Shown here piece by piece: positions 52,346-61,417 of a stretch of DNA of 64,000 nucleotides. This DNA comes from CAVQSS01 sp963746605. GTDB taxonomy: Bacteria > Desulfobacterota > RBG-13-43-22. The stretch spans positions 1 through 64,000 of the forward strand of contig CAVVCH010000033.1 in assembly GCA_963746605.1 (NCBI GenBank), read 5' to 3'. Below the pieces are notes generated by a model. The model did not search any database, was not told the origin of the DNA, and saw only the letters and a list, made by a program, of their open reading frames with translations. Position 1 is the stretch's first letter. Every line of letters starts with the position of its first letter. The translations under genes and the position numbers were made by a program.

Positions 52346-53794
52346 CTATCCCTTCACCACCCCCATAGGCCGCAAGCGGGCCACTTTCTTGGAGATGCCC
52401 GCCTGGTGAACCACTTCCACCACCTGGGCCACATCCTTGTAGGCCTCGGAGATCTCCTCCACCACCGTCCCCAGTCCGGCGCCGCGGACGATGATCCCCC
52501 GATCCTCTAGTTCCTGGAGGACGGCATGGCCCCGGGCGGCCTTTTTGGCGGCCTGGCGACTCATCACCCGCCCGGCCCCGTGGCAGGTGCTGCCGAAGGT
52601 TTCGGCATAGGCTTGGGCCGTCCCCAGCAGGACATAAGAGTACCGGCCCATATCTCCGGGTATCAAAACCGGTTGGCCCAGATCCCGATAATCGGGGGGA
52701 ACCAGGGGATGCCCGGGAGGGAAGGCCCGAGTGGCTCCTTTGCGGTGGACACAGAGCCGCTGTTTTTTCCCTTCCACTTCGTGTTCCTCGAACTTGGCTA
52801 TGTTGTGGCAGACGTCGTAGATCAGTTCCAGCCCCAGGGTTTTGGGGCCCAGGCCCAGGACCTGTTCCAGGGTCTCCTGGACCCAGTGGGCGATGAGCTG
52901 GCGGTTGGCGAAGGCGAAGTTGGCGGCGGCGGCCATGGCGGCCAGATAATCCTCCCCCTCCGGGGACAGGATGGGGGCGCAGCACAACTGCCGGTCGGGC
53001 AATTCGATGCCGTATTTGGCCGTGGCCTTCATCAATCTTTTGATGTAGTCGTCACAGACCTGGTGGCCCAGGCCCCGGGAACCGGTGTGAACGATCACGG
53101 TCACCTGGTCTTCAAACAGGCCCAGTGCCCGGGCGGCGGGTTGGTCGTAAATCGTTTCCACATAGCCCACCTCCACAAAATGGTTGCCCGAACCGAGCGT
53201 TCCCAATTGATCTTTGCCCCGCTCCAGGGCACGGTCGGAAACTAGGTCGGGCCGAGCACCCGCGAGGCAACCCCCTTCTTCGATATGTTCCAAATCCCGG
53301 TCCGATCCATAGCCCTGCCGAACAGCCCAGGAGGCTCCCTGGAGGAGGACTTTTTCCTGATCTTTCGGGGAAAGTTTGAAGTCCTTACGGTGGGACCCTA
53401 CGCCGGAGGGGATGTTGCGGAACAGGGCGTCCACGATTTCCTTCATTTTTCCTTGAATATCCTGGCGGCTCAACCCGGAGCGCAGCAGTCGCACCCCTCA
53501 GTTGATGTCGTAGCCGACGCCGCCCGGGGAAACCACCCCCTGTCTCAAGTCAAAGGCCGCCACCCCGCCAATGGGAAATCCATACCCCCAGTGGATGTCC
53601 GGCATGGCCAGGGAATTCCCCACGATCCCCGGCAACCAGGCCACATTGGCCACCTGGTTCAGGCTCTGGTCCTGCCGGATATCGGTCAGCAGGGCCTCGG
53701 AAGCAAAGACCAGCCCGTCGGTCCGCATTTTTCCTTCCCGGGGGATTCGAATCCGGTAAGGATCGATTCGTTCCATTTTAATTTTCTCGGCCAT
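52346..53794 (-). CDS. rtcB: RNA-splicing ligase RtcB, candidate selenoprotein (UGA at the catalytic Cys)
   Basis: A 482-residue reading with one in-frame TGA at codon 99 (53498-53500). It starts MAEKIKMERIDPYRIRIPRE. The site DIHWGYGFPIGG is followed by PGGVGYDIN-TGA-GVRLLRSG, where RtcB proteins have Cys, a metal ligand needed for catalysis. GTLGSGNHFVEVG, HTGSRGLGHQVCDDY and the guanylated-histidine motif STCHGAGRVMSR are all intact downstream. Length is normal and the remaining frame has no other damage. A SECIS-like hairpin follows the TGA. RtcB joins 2',3'-cyclic phosphate or 3'-phosphate to 5'-OH RNA. Cotranscribed with archease. The alternative is a nonsense mutation. Confidence 0.85.
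53465..53483 (-). promoter_or_regulatory. SECIS-like hairpin after the rtcB UGA
   Basis: Counting from the base after TGA, +15 to +33 reads GCGCTC-CGGGTT-GAGCCGC. The stem pairs GCGCTC with GAGC-GC, leaving one bulged C, around a 6-base loop at +21 to +26. E. coli fdhF has its GGU loop at about +18 to +23. The coding sequence is conserved RtcB, so some pairing could be accidental. Confidence 0.5.
53498..53500 (-). other. In-frame UGA, candidate selenocysteine codon
   Basis: Replaces the Cys of the GYDINCG motif; the reading frame is open on both sides. Confidence 0.7.
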
Positions 53795-53844
53795 ACGTCC
53801 CTCCTCCTTTCTTTAAATTTTTCCTTTTGGGGAAAAATTTAAAG

Positions 53845-54275
53845 TCAGATATCCAAAATCACCCTGGCCCGCCAGCCTTTGGGGGTTTCCCAAATCCGGA
53901 GTTGATGATAGGTCACCGCCTTGACGGCCCGCTTGAAGCGATGTTTTTCCCATTGAAAAGGCTCCCCCCAGGCTACGGCTTTCAGGGTCTGGTCGGTCAG
54001 GGTCTTAATCTCAAATTTTCCCAGAACGATATTTTGCGTTTCGAAAAGAACCAAAAGCTCTCCCAGCCAGGCCACCAGCAGGGCCTCCAGGTCCGGCGCT
54101 TCGACGGACACTTCCAGCGGTTTCTTCGGTTCAATCTTCCGGGCGTCTACCAACAGGTCAAAAAAAGCCCAGGCCGCCTGCTCGAAAAGATCATTCCTGT
54201 CTTTGCCCCGAACCGTCATCCCCAGGTCCCCGGTATGGTTGATTAGGCGATAGGGCTTCCGGTCTTAAGAGTCAT
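53845..54275 (-). CDS. Archease, probable N-terminal frameshift
   Basis: An RtcB activator protein. The reading from ATG 54219 (124 residues) starts MTVRGKDRNDLFEQAAWAFF and ends KGWRARVILDI. In-frame codons before it read PYRLINHTGDLG, the family's N-terminus with the conserved metal aspartate, but no start codon lies in that frame before a stop. ATG 54275 (MTLKTG) is one base out of frame. So a 1-bp indel near 54255 is likely, and the true gene is 53845-54275. It lies 50 bp before rtcB on the same strand. Archease helps RtcB turnover and guanylation. Confidence 0.85.
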
Positions 54276-54368
54276 ACAGGCATTGTAACCCAGGCCAGTT
54301 TCTTCTTGCAATCTCCCTGTTTACCTATTAAAAACCTTATTCAATCGATCTACCGTTCAGGAGTGACT

Positions 54369-56772
54369 ATGATTCGACCCGTCGTTCTGCTCTGCTTCTT
54401 TTTTTCAGGTTTCAGCGGATTGCTTTACGAAGTGTTGTGGCTGCGCCTGCTGATCCTCATCTTCGGCTCCACTACCCTGGCTATCAGCACGGTCTTGACG
54501 GCCTTCATGGGCGGCCTGGCCTTAGGCAGCTACTTTTTCGGCCGGATGATGGATCGTCAAAAACGGCCCCTCCTCTATTACGGGATACTGGAAGGCGTGA
54601 TCGGCCTTTACGCCCTGATCATCCCCTGGCTCTTCAGCAGGCTGATTCCCGTGTACCAGGTTCTCTGGCAGCAATTTCATTTGAATTTCTATGGCTTCAC
54701 CCTCCTGCAATTCCTGCTGATTACCGTGGTCCTGATCATTCCCACCACCTGTATGGGCGCCACCTTGCCCATCCTGAGCACCTGGGCCGTCCGGGAAGAG
54801 ACCACCCTGGGAGTAACCATCGGCCGGCTTTACGCGCTAAATACTTTCGGCGCGGTGTTAGGCACCGCCCTCAGCGGTTTTTTCCTGTTGCCCGCCCTGG
54901 GGGTTCAACACACCCTGTGGATCGCCGTGGGCGTAAACCTGCTGGTCGCCATGCTGATCCTGTCCCTGCTGCCCCGGTTTCCCGATCGACCGAGGGTGAC
55001 GAGATCGCCGGGGTCCCAACCCGCTGCAAAATTTTTGGAGGCCACCTCGGGGCTTCTGCCCAAAAAAGTGAGTCTGGTCCATCGTCATCGGGATCGCCCT
55101 TTCCGGATTTATCTCCATGATCTACGAGGTGGCCTGGAGCCGGACCCTGTCTCTGCTGGTGGATTCCTCGGTTTATGGTTTTACCATCATGCTCACCACT
55201 TTCCTGGTCGGGATCGCTTTCGGTTCGCTGATTTTTTCCCGCTGGGTGGATACCTTTCGTTACCAGGGATTTACCTGGGCCCTGATGCAAATCGGAATCG
55301 GGGTCCTGGCCTTCTTGAGTCTCATTTTCTTCCAGGAACTGCCTTATCTGTATCTCCGACTTTACCAGTCCATCGGCCATTCCATCAATCTGCTGCTGAC
55401 CGGAAAGTACTTATTGGCCTTTTTTATCATGCTGGCCCCTACCCTTTTGATGGGCGCGCTCTTTCCCCTGACCATCAAGATCTGCATGTCCCATCTAAAC
55501 CAGGTGGGCCGTCTGGTGGGAAATATCTACACCGTCAACACGCTCGGTTGCATCTTGGGGTCCTTTGCCGGCGGCTTCTTTCTGATCCCATGGATTGGTA
55601 TCCGCAACACCATCCTGTTGGGCATCGGTCTTAATTTGCTTTACGGCCTATACGTCCTGCTGATTTCTCCGGCCCCGCGTCTTTTTCTGAAAAGAGCCGC
55701 CACGGTGTTGACCATGCTTTTCGCGGCCGCCATCCTGACCTTTCCGCCCGAATGGAAAGCCCCCCTGATGGCCAGCGGCGTCTATATCTATGCCCATAAT
55801 TTTGAGAACACTTCCCGATCCGACCTCCTGGAAATGTATTCCCAACAGAATGAACCCCTTTTGTATTACAAGGAGGGGCACACCTGCACCATCAGCGTCC
55901 ATAAGTCCAAGTACACCGGAACCATTTACATGAAATCCAACGGCAAAGTGGAGGCCTCCACCAAGGGGGACATGCCCACCCAGGTGCTGGTGGGCCACAT
56001 TCCCCTGTTGCTGGCGCCCAAATTGGATGAAATCCTGGTAGTCGGCATGGGCAGCGGGGTGACCATCGGTTCGGTGACCACCTTCCCTGCGAAAAAAATT
56101 ACCCTGGTGGAACTGGAACAGGCGGTTATCGAAGGATCCCATTTCTTTGACCACGTCAATTACCGGCCCCTGGAAGACCCGCGCCTGCTCCTGCGGGTGG
56201 CGGACGCCCGTAATTACCTCTTGGTGACCCCTGATTTCTACGATGTGATCATTTCCGAACCTTCCAACCCCTGGATGGCCGGTATCGCCAATGTCTTTAC
56301 CCGCGAATTCTTTCAGCTCGGTTATGACAAACTCAAACCGGAAGGCGTTTTCTGCCAGTGGCTGCAATTGTATAAAATTTCTCCGGAGAGCTTTAAAACC
56401 GTGTTGCGGACCTTCCACGCCGTCTTTCCCCATGTCTACGTTTTTCAGCCTCAGGACAAGGACCTGGTCCTGGTAGGCTTCAAAACCCCCCCGGTGTTTT
56501 CCAGGGAGGAAATCGAAAAACGAATGAAATGGCCCAAAGTAGACCAAGATCTGAAGCGCATCGCAGTTCCGGAATTGGAGACCCTCCTGGGACGGTTCAC
56601 GATGGGCCCTCGGGAAATCGCCGTGCTGACCCAAAAAGGCCCGCTCAATACGGATGACAATAACATCATTGAATTTTCCACGCCCAAATCCCTTTTTGAA
56701 GAAACGGCGGAACTGAACAGTCAGGTCCTCAAACCCTTCCGGCGCCCGGCCGAAGACTATTTCAAAAAATAA
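54369..56772 (+). CDS. Fused multi-spanning membrane and spermidine-synthase-like protein, one frameshift
   Basis: About 800 codons from ATG 54369 (CAGGAGTGACT site). The first part has membrane segments (MIRPVVLLCFFFSGFSGLLY). After a frame change near 55080, the second half restarts IVIGIALSGFISMIYEVAWS, a tandem repeat of the first. The C-terminal 300 residues are a spermidine-synthase/SAM fold with ILVVGMGSGVTIGSVTTFPA, the ITLVELEQAVIE strand and YDVIISEPSNPWMAGI. Fused proteins of this type are common in deltaproteobacteria with unproved substrates; polyamine synthesis is not established. The frame break may be a sequence error. Confidence 0.8.
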
Positions 56773-56794
56773 CTATAATTGCCTGGAGGATAGC

Positions 56795-58141
56795 ATGAGG
56801 AACCCCCTGAATGACCCGGCCTCCCGTTATTGGAATCCCTTCCTGGAGACGTTGCCCTTGGAGGATCTGCAGCGATTGCAGCTTGCCAAATTCAAGAAAA
56901 TCGTCGATCACGCCTACCGGAATTCCAAGTTTCATCGCCGCCTCTATCAAGAAGCCGGATTGGAGCCGGGAGATATCAAAACCTTCGCGGATATCCGCCG
57001 GGTTCCCAAGGTGGAAAAATCCATGATGCGGGAAATCCAGCGCAAAGACCCATTCCCGTACGGCGATGCCCTTTGTGTGCCTTTGGAGCAGGTCACCGAG
57101 TTTCGTCAGACCAGCGGCACCACCGGGCAACCGGTCTATCAGGCCGATTCCTGGCCCGACTGGGAGTGGTGGGCCGAGGCCTGGTCCTTTATCCTCTACG
57201 CCCAGGGTTTTCGCCGGACCGACCGCTTTTTTCTCCCCTTCGGGTACAATGTTTTCGTGGCCTTCTGGGCCGCCCACTACGCGGCCGAAAAGATGGGCTG
57301 CGAGGTGGTACCCGGCGGGGTGCTGGACACCGCCGCCCGGATCCTGAAAATTCAGGAGCTGCAAGCCACCGCCATGGGGGCCACCCCCAGCTATGTCTTG
57401 ACTATGGCCGATACGGCCCGGAACAAGATGGGGATCGACCCGGCCAAAGACCTATCCATTCGAAGAATCGTCTGCGCCGGCGAACCGGGGGCCGGCATCC
57501 CCAGCACCCGCAGACGCCTGGAGGAGGCTTGGGGGGCCAAGGTCTTCGACCACGTGGGGGCCACGGAGATCGGGGCCTGGGGCTACGAATGCACCGAGCA
57601 GAACGGCCTCCACATCAATGAGGCCCTGTTCCTGGTGGAGGTGGAAGACCTGGTGACCGGAGAATCGATCAACGAACCGGGCAAAAAAGGTAAGATGGTC
57701 ATCACCGCCTTGGACCGGATGGCCCAGCCCTGTATCCGCTTCGACTCCAAAGATGTGGTGGAATGGGCTCAAGGGCACTGCGCCTGCGGGCGGACCTTCC
57801 GGCGCTTCCAGGGGGGGGTATCAGGCCGGGCGGACGATATCACCAAGGTCAAAGGAGTGCTGTTGTCGCCTTCGGCCATCGAGGAAGTGGTCCGGAGTTT
57901 TCCGGAACTGGCCGATGAATACGAAGTTCTGGTCACCAAAAAAGGAGACACCGACGAAATTACGTTGAAGATGGAACTGAAGCCCGGCCGAGAGGGGGAC
58001 CGGGACCAGATCCAGGGACGGCTCAAGGACCAACTGCGGATCAAAACCAACCTGAATTACAAAATGGAATTTCATCCCTTCCAGAGTCTGCCCCGGCCGG
58101 AAGGGAAGGCTCGGCGGTTCAAGGACCTGCGAAAACATTAA
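56795..58141 (+). CDS. Phenylacetate-CoA ligase family (PaaK-like)
   Basis: A 448-residue adenylate-forming ligase. It begins with a PaaK-type N-terminus (ETLPLEDLQRLQLAKFKKIV). The AMP-binding P-loop is FRQTSGTTGQPVYQ near residue 107, followed by DHVGATEIGAWGYEC near 250, ALDRMAQPCIRFDSKDVV near 305 and the hinge RADDITKVKGVLLSPSAIEE near 345. It forms an acyl-CoA from an aromatic acid, ATP and CoA. Specificity (phenylacetate or other) cannot be read. It has an AGGAT site and follows the previous gene by 22 bp. Confidence 0.9.
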   Translation: MRNPLNDPASRYWNPFLETLPLEDLQRLQLAKFKKIVDHAYRNSKFHRRLYQEAGLEPGDIKTFADIRRVPKVEKSMMREIQRKDPFPYGDALCVPLEQVTEFRQTSGTTGQPVYQADSWPDWEWWAEAWSFILYAQGFRRTDRFFLPFGYNVFVAFWAAHYAAEKMGCEVVPGGVLDTAARILKIQELQATAMGATPSYVLTMADTARNKMGIDPAKDLSIRRIVCAGEPGAGIPSTRRRLEEAWGAKVFDHVGATEIGAWGYECTEQNGLHINEALFLVEVEDLVTGESINEPGKKGKMVITALDRMAQPCIRFDSKDVVEWAQGHCACGRTFRRFQGGVSGRADDITKVKGVLLSPSAIEEVVRSFPELADEYEVLVTKKGDTDEITLKMELKPGREGDRDQIQGRLKDQLRIKTNLNYKMEFHPFQSLPRPEGKARRFKDLRKH

Positions 58142-58143
58142 AG

Positions 58144-58298
58144 ATGAACATCGAACATCGATACGTCCAACATCGAATGTTGAATGGAAAAAGATGAATA
58201 AATCCCGGCGGGGCGCGTTTGAATGATGGGTATTGGATGGTTGTTTTTCATTCGACGTTGGACGTTGGACGTTCGATGTTCGACGTTCATCTTTGAAA
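58144..58298. repeat. Long imperfect inverted repeat with GAACATCGAACATCGA units
   Basis: The arm 58144-58190 resembles the reverse complement of 58245-58298 over roughly 50 bp. Related GAACATCGAACATCG sequence occurs at 27937-27953. A dispersed intergenic element without coding content. Confidence 0.6.
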
Positions 58299-58329
58299 AC
58301 ACATCAGCGTTTATGGGGTGAGAGGGATC

Positions 58330-58518
58330 ATGATGGAACCAAGCGAAATCGCCAAATTGAAGGCCCTGGACGAGCAAATCCAGATCATTAAAACCGCGGC
58401 CGAGGAATTGAAAAAGCAAGCCGAAGGGATGCAGGCCGCCGTATGCAATGCCGACCGCATTTTGGCCAGTGCCAAGATGCTGGAAATTAATTTCAGCGAC
58501 CTGTTGGCGGTCTTTTAG
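58330..58518 (+). CDS. Small helical protein (62 aa)
   Basis: MMEPSEIAKLKALDEQIQII then KTAAEELKKQAEGMQAAVCN forms a heptad-patterned coiled coil, with a single cysteine and a hydrophobic end MLEINFSDLLAVF. It has a GAGAGGG site and ends 8 bp before the isochorismatase-like gene, so they likely share a transcript. No family recognised. Confidence 0.65.
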   Translation: MMEPSEIAKLKALDEQIQIIKTAAEELKKQAEGMQAAVCNADRILASAKMLEINFSDLLAVF

Positions 58519-58526
58519 AAGGGCCC

Positions 58527-59090
58527 GTGAAACCCGCCATTATTGTAGTCGACATGGTGCAGGACAATTTCCACGATGCGGATCACCTGCCCATCACCGC
58601 CCATGCCCGGACCATGATCCCGGCGCTGAACCGCTTGCTTAGGGAATCCCGGCAACAGGGAATCCCCATCATTTTTGCCTGTGACAGCTTTCTGGAAGGC
58701 GATTTTATCTTTCAGGGGAAGATGAAGGCCCACTCGTTACGAGGCACACCAGGGGCCGAGGTGATGGAAGGATTGGATCAGGCCCCCCAAGATATCGTCT
58801 TACCCAAGCGCCGCTTCAGCGCCTTCTTCAAGACCGACCTGGACATGACCTTGCGGCTGTACCGGATCGATACGGTGGCGGTGACCGGCATCGCCACCCA
58901 TTTCTGCGTCCTGACCACGGCCCTGGACGCCCTTTGCCATGACTTCCGGGCCGTCATCCTCGAGGACTGCTCGGCCGCTCCCACCCCGGAGATCCACCAG
59001 CGGACTCTGGAACAACTACCGCCGCAATCCACTCTACCCACTGCTCCGGGTTATGGATTCGACTTCATTCCTGCAGGAAATCCCGCGTGA
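58527..59090 (+). CDS. Isochorismatase-family cysteine hydrolase
   Basis: A 187-residue alpha/beta protein. The catalytic triad is visible as D9 in AIIVVDMVQDNF, the lysine in VLPKRRFSAFFKTDLD, and the cysteine in TGIATHFCVLTTALDAL near residue 130. Such enzymes hydrolyse amide bonds (nicotinamidase-like) or isochorismate. The substrate is unknown. Cotranscribed with the small helical protein. Confidence 0.88.
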   Translation: MKPAIIVVDMVQDNFHDADHLPITAHARTMIPALNRLLRESRQQGIPIIFACDSFLEGDFIFQGKMKAHSLRGTPGAEVMEGLDQAPQDIVLPKRRFSAFFKTDLDMTLRLYRIDTVAVTGIATHFCVLTTALDALCHDFRAVILEDCSAAPTPEIHQRTLEQLPPQSTLPTAPGYGFDFIPAGNPA

Positions 59091-59112
59091 ATACCTGAAA
59101 TTTTAACACGAA

Positions 59113-59150
59113 AAGAAACCGGCTTCCCATCTTCTGGAAGCCGGTTTCTT
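59113..59150. terminator. Bidirectional terminator between convergent genes
   Basis: A 15-bp perfect stem, AAGAAACCGGCTTCC against its complement, around the loop CATCTTCT. A-rich and T-rich flanks serve both the isochorismatase-like gene and the convergent dehydrogenase gene. Confidence 0.85.
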
Positions 59151-59192
59151 ATTATCCTAAGGTGTTATTGGACGGGAAATTGACCCTTGGTT

Positions 59193-60053
59193 CTATTTCT
59201 TATAGTCAAACCACCCCGCGCCGGTCTTCCGTCCCAGGCGACCGGCCCGGATCATGTTCTTCAGCAGGGTCGGGGCCACCCACTTGCCTTCCTTGTTCAA
59301 CTCCTTATAAAAATAATCGGCCACAAACTTACAGATATCCACCCCGGTCAGGTCCATCAACTCAAAAGGTCCCATGGGGTAATTGAGCCCCAATTTGACC
59401 GCCTTGTCCACATCTTCTTTGGTGGCCACGCCCTCCTGGACGATGTTGATGGCTTCCAACATGTGGGGGATCATGATCCGGTTGACGATGAACCCCGGGG
59501 AATCGATCTTGACCTCCACCGTCTCTTTGCCCATTTTCTTGGCCAGATCCGTGGTCACCTGAACGGCTTCGTCATTGGTGTGAAAACCCCGGATGACTTC
59601 CACCAGACGCATCAGGGGAACGGGGTTAAAAAAGTGCATGCCCACCACCTTCTCGGGACGCTGAGTGGCCACGGCGATTTCGGTGATGGACATGGACGAG
59701 GTGTTGGTGGCCAGGATCACGTCCGCCCGGCAGATCCCGTCCAGGTCCTTGAAAACAGACCGTTTCAGATCCATGTCCTCGATCACCGCCTCGATGACGA
59801 AATCCACTTCCGCCAAATCGGCCATGCTGGTGGTCCCCTTAATGCGTCCCAGCACTCCCTGCTTCTGGTCTTCGGTCATTTTCCCTTTTTCCACGCTTTT
59901 GCTTAAGAAGCGATCAATATTCTTGAGCCCGTTCTGGACAAAACGCTCTTCCACATCCCGCATGATGACCTCGCACCCGATGAGGGCGGCTACCTGAGCA
60001 ATCCCGTTGCCCATAGTTCCGGCTCCCACTACACCAATCTTCTTGATCTCCAT
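59193..60053 (-). CDS. 3-hydroxybutyryl-CoA dehydrogenase
   Basis: A 286-residue soluble NAD enzyme oxidising 3-hydroxyacyl-CoA. NAD-binding motif IGVVGAGTMGNGIAQVAALI, the catalytic serine/histidine/glutamate region LATNTSSMSITEIA and GMHFFNPVPLMRLVEVIRG near residue 140, and GFIVNRIMIPHMLEAI near 190. Typical hbd/paaH size. It has its own promoter at 60083-60112. Confidence 0.94.
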   Translation of the reverse strand: MEIKKIGVVGAGTMGNGIAQVAALIGCEVIMRDVEERFVQNGLKNIDRFLSKSVEKGKMTEDQKQGVLGRIKGTTSMADLAEVDFVIEAVIEDMDLKRSVFKDLDGICRADVILATNTSSMSITEIAVATQRPEKVVGMHFFNPVPLMRLVEVIRGFHTNDEAVQVTTDLAKKMGKETVEVKIDSPGFIVNRIMIPHMLEAINIVQEGVATKEDVDKAVKLGLNYPMGPFELMDLTGVDICKFVADYFYKELNKEGKWVAPTLLKNMIRAGRLGRKTGAGWFDYKK

Positions 60054-60082
60054 TAGAGTACCTCCTTTACGAAATTTGGTAG

Positions 60083-60112
60083 ACCATACACTAACCTCGG
60101 ATTTGTTGTCAA
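60083..60112 (-). promoter_or_regulatory. Promoter of the 3-hydroxybutyryl-CoA dehydrogenase gene
   Basis: Minus-strand TTGACA (60107-60112), 18-bp spacer, TATGGT (60083-60088), 30 bp before the ATG. Confidence 0.55.
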
Positions 60113-60159
60113 TTCCCTTTAGCGATTCGGCTGGGAGAAAATCCTGTGCGGCAATTCCC

Positions 60160-60188
60160 TTGACAGAGAACCTTCTTACCGGTATTTA
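60160..60188 (+). promoter_or_regulatory. Promoter of the hypothetical gene at 60221
   Basis: TTGACA (60160-60165), 17-bp spacer, TATTTA (60183-60188), 33 bp before the ATG. Confidence 0.5.
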
Positions 60189-60220
60189 ATGAAAGGAACC
60201 GAATCGTTAAGGCCTCAACC

Positions 60221-60898
60221 ATGGATTTCTACCCGGAAAATATCCTTTTAGAGATTATTTCCCTGCTCAATGCCCCTTTTCCGCCCGCGGTTCCCCTGAC
60301 CGGTCCGGAAGAGACCGAACTCTCTCTCCGGGATTTAAATTTTGTCTGGTGGCTTGAATACTTCCTTCGGTCGAAGCCTTCCGTCTTTCAAGAAGAATTT
60401 GATTCCCTGCCCCCATTGGAACAAAGCAGTCTGGTCGCTCAAATCGGACACTGTTTCCTCCTCCGGCCCTTATTACGGCGGCTATTCCCTTCGAAATCCA
60501 GACCTGCAAAAACCTATCCTTGGAAGGTCGCCCGGGATGGGTCCTTGCTTCACCTGACCGGTGATGATGAAAAAGAGGTTACGACGGGCCTTTTCTATAT
60601 TTTCCCCCATCGCCGCCTCTGGCCGGAATTGGCAACCATCCTCGAGGGTAAGATTTCTTTGACCCCTGCCGACCTGAGAAGCGTCCAAACCGTTATCGAA
60701 TTTAGCCTGCAATCCCGTCTGGATGATATCCGCAGTCGGGCAGAAGGACTCGGATTCTTGCTGGCCCGTCCTGACCCGCCCCCCCTGCGGGAGGGGGAAC
60801 CTCCACTAACGGAACAGGAACCGAAAATTGAAGCGTTTAGTCCCAAGACGATCCGGAAAAAAAAGAAATCCAGCGGACAATTAAGTCTTTTTGAGTAA
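60221..60898 (+). CDS. Hypothetical protein (225 aa)
   Basis: Starts MDFYPENILLEIISLLNAPF. Helical in the first half (LRDLNFVWWLEYFLRSKPSV). A middle block (YPWKVARDGSLLHLTGDDEK) could be a small beta region, and the tail is Lys-rich and ends KKKKSSGQLSLFE, a QxSLF-type end that recalls clamp-binding peptides. No membrane segment or signal. It has its own promoter, but I do not recognise a family. Confidence 0.7.
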   Translation: MDFYPENILLEIISLLNAPFPPAVPLTGPEETELSLRDLNFVWWLEYFLRSKPSVFQEEFDSLPPLEQSSLVAQIGHCFLLRPLLRRLFPSKSRPAKTYPWKVARDGSLLHLTGDDEKEVTTGLFYIFPHRRLWPELATILEGKISLTPADLRSVQTVIEFSLQSRLDDIRSRAEGLGFLLARPDPPPLREGEPPLTEQEPKIEAFSPKTIRKKKKSSGQLSLFE

Positions 60899-60899
60899 T

Positions 60900-61082
60900 C
60901 AGGGTTTGGGGCGGACGGACTTGCCGGGTGGAGACGGAGAGATGCTGAAATTAAGAATCCGCAGGCTCACCGCCCTGGATGTGGAAATGCTGCTCCCCGG
61001 ACATGGAGAAGTTTTGGCAGGGAAAGAGGCGGTGAAAGCCAATTTTAGGGCGGTGGAGGATTACTGGTTCAATTTTATCTGA
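60900..61082 (+). pseudogene. Metallo-beta-lactamase-fold C-terminal fragment
   Basis: Codons reading QGLGRTDLPGGDGEMLKLRI, followed by DVEMLLPGHGEVLAGKEAVK and NFRAVEDYWFNFI. These are the last third of an MBL-fold hydrolase, with the GRTDLPGG and the final zinc histidine of PGHG. The zinc-binding HxHxDH part is missing and the preceding gene ends just before, so this is a 5'-truncated relic. The in-frame ATG at 60891 overlaps the previous stop. Confidence 0.7.
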
Positions 61083-61087
61083 CGATC

Positions 61088-61384
61088 TTAAGGGAGGCGG
61101 TTCAGCTCTCGGCGGCATTCCTCTATCCGCTGCCGTCGAAAAGCGATCCATTCCAGGTCGCGATTCAGGTTCGGAACAACCGCCGTGCCCGAAATATTCC
61201 TTTCAGCCAATCGATTTGCGGCCAGCCGGATCCTTTGGCATCGGGCTTGCTCCAGTTCCTCCTGGGATTGCCTCACTATTTCCTTATGACGTTTCAGGTC
61301 GGAAGGCCAGAGACCTTCCAGCAGGTCCCACCGTTTCCCGTTGTCACCGCCCGGTTCGATAGCGTCGATTATTTCCTGTCTCCA
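61088..61384 (-). CDS. Small charged helical protein, start unclear
   Basis: The minus-strand frame open after a TAG at 61391 reads QEIIDAIEPGGDNGKRWDLL then EGLWPSDLKRHKEIVRQSQE and a charged helix ending IEECRRELNRLP. The GTG at 61276 would be the only standard start in the second half, but the composition is coherent further upstream, where no ATG/GTG/TTG lies in frame. A short indel or unusual start is possible. No known family; it faces the MBL relic with a 5-bp gap. Confidence 0.4.
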   Translation of the reverse strand, partial: WRQEIIDAIEPGGDNGKRWDLLEGLWPSDLKRHKEIVRQSQEELEQARCQRIRLAANRLAERNISGTAVVPNLNRDLEWIAFRRQRIEECRRELNRLP

Positions 61385-61417
61385 TAATGATATCTAAGGT
61401 ACTACGAATTTCACCCA

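Noticed and set aside
53377..53500. rtcB as two separate genes split by the TGA
   Set aside because: The GTG after the TGA has no ribosome site and the two parts make one normal-length RtcB with only the one codon at odds.
61088..61276. GTG at 61276 as a secure start of the small charged gene
   Set aside because: Coherent coding composition continues upstream in the same frame; the true start is unresolved, so only a low-confidence entry was made.
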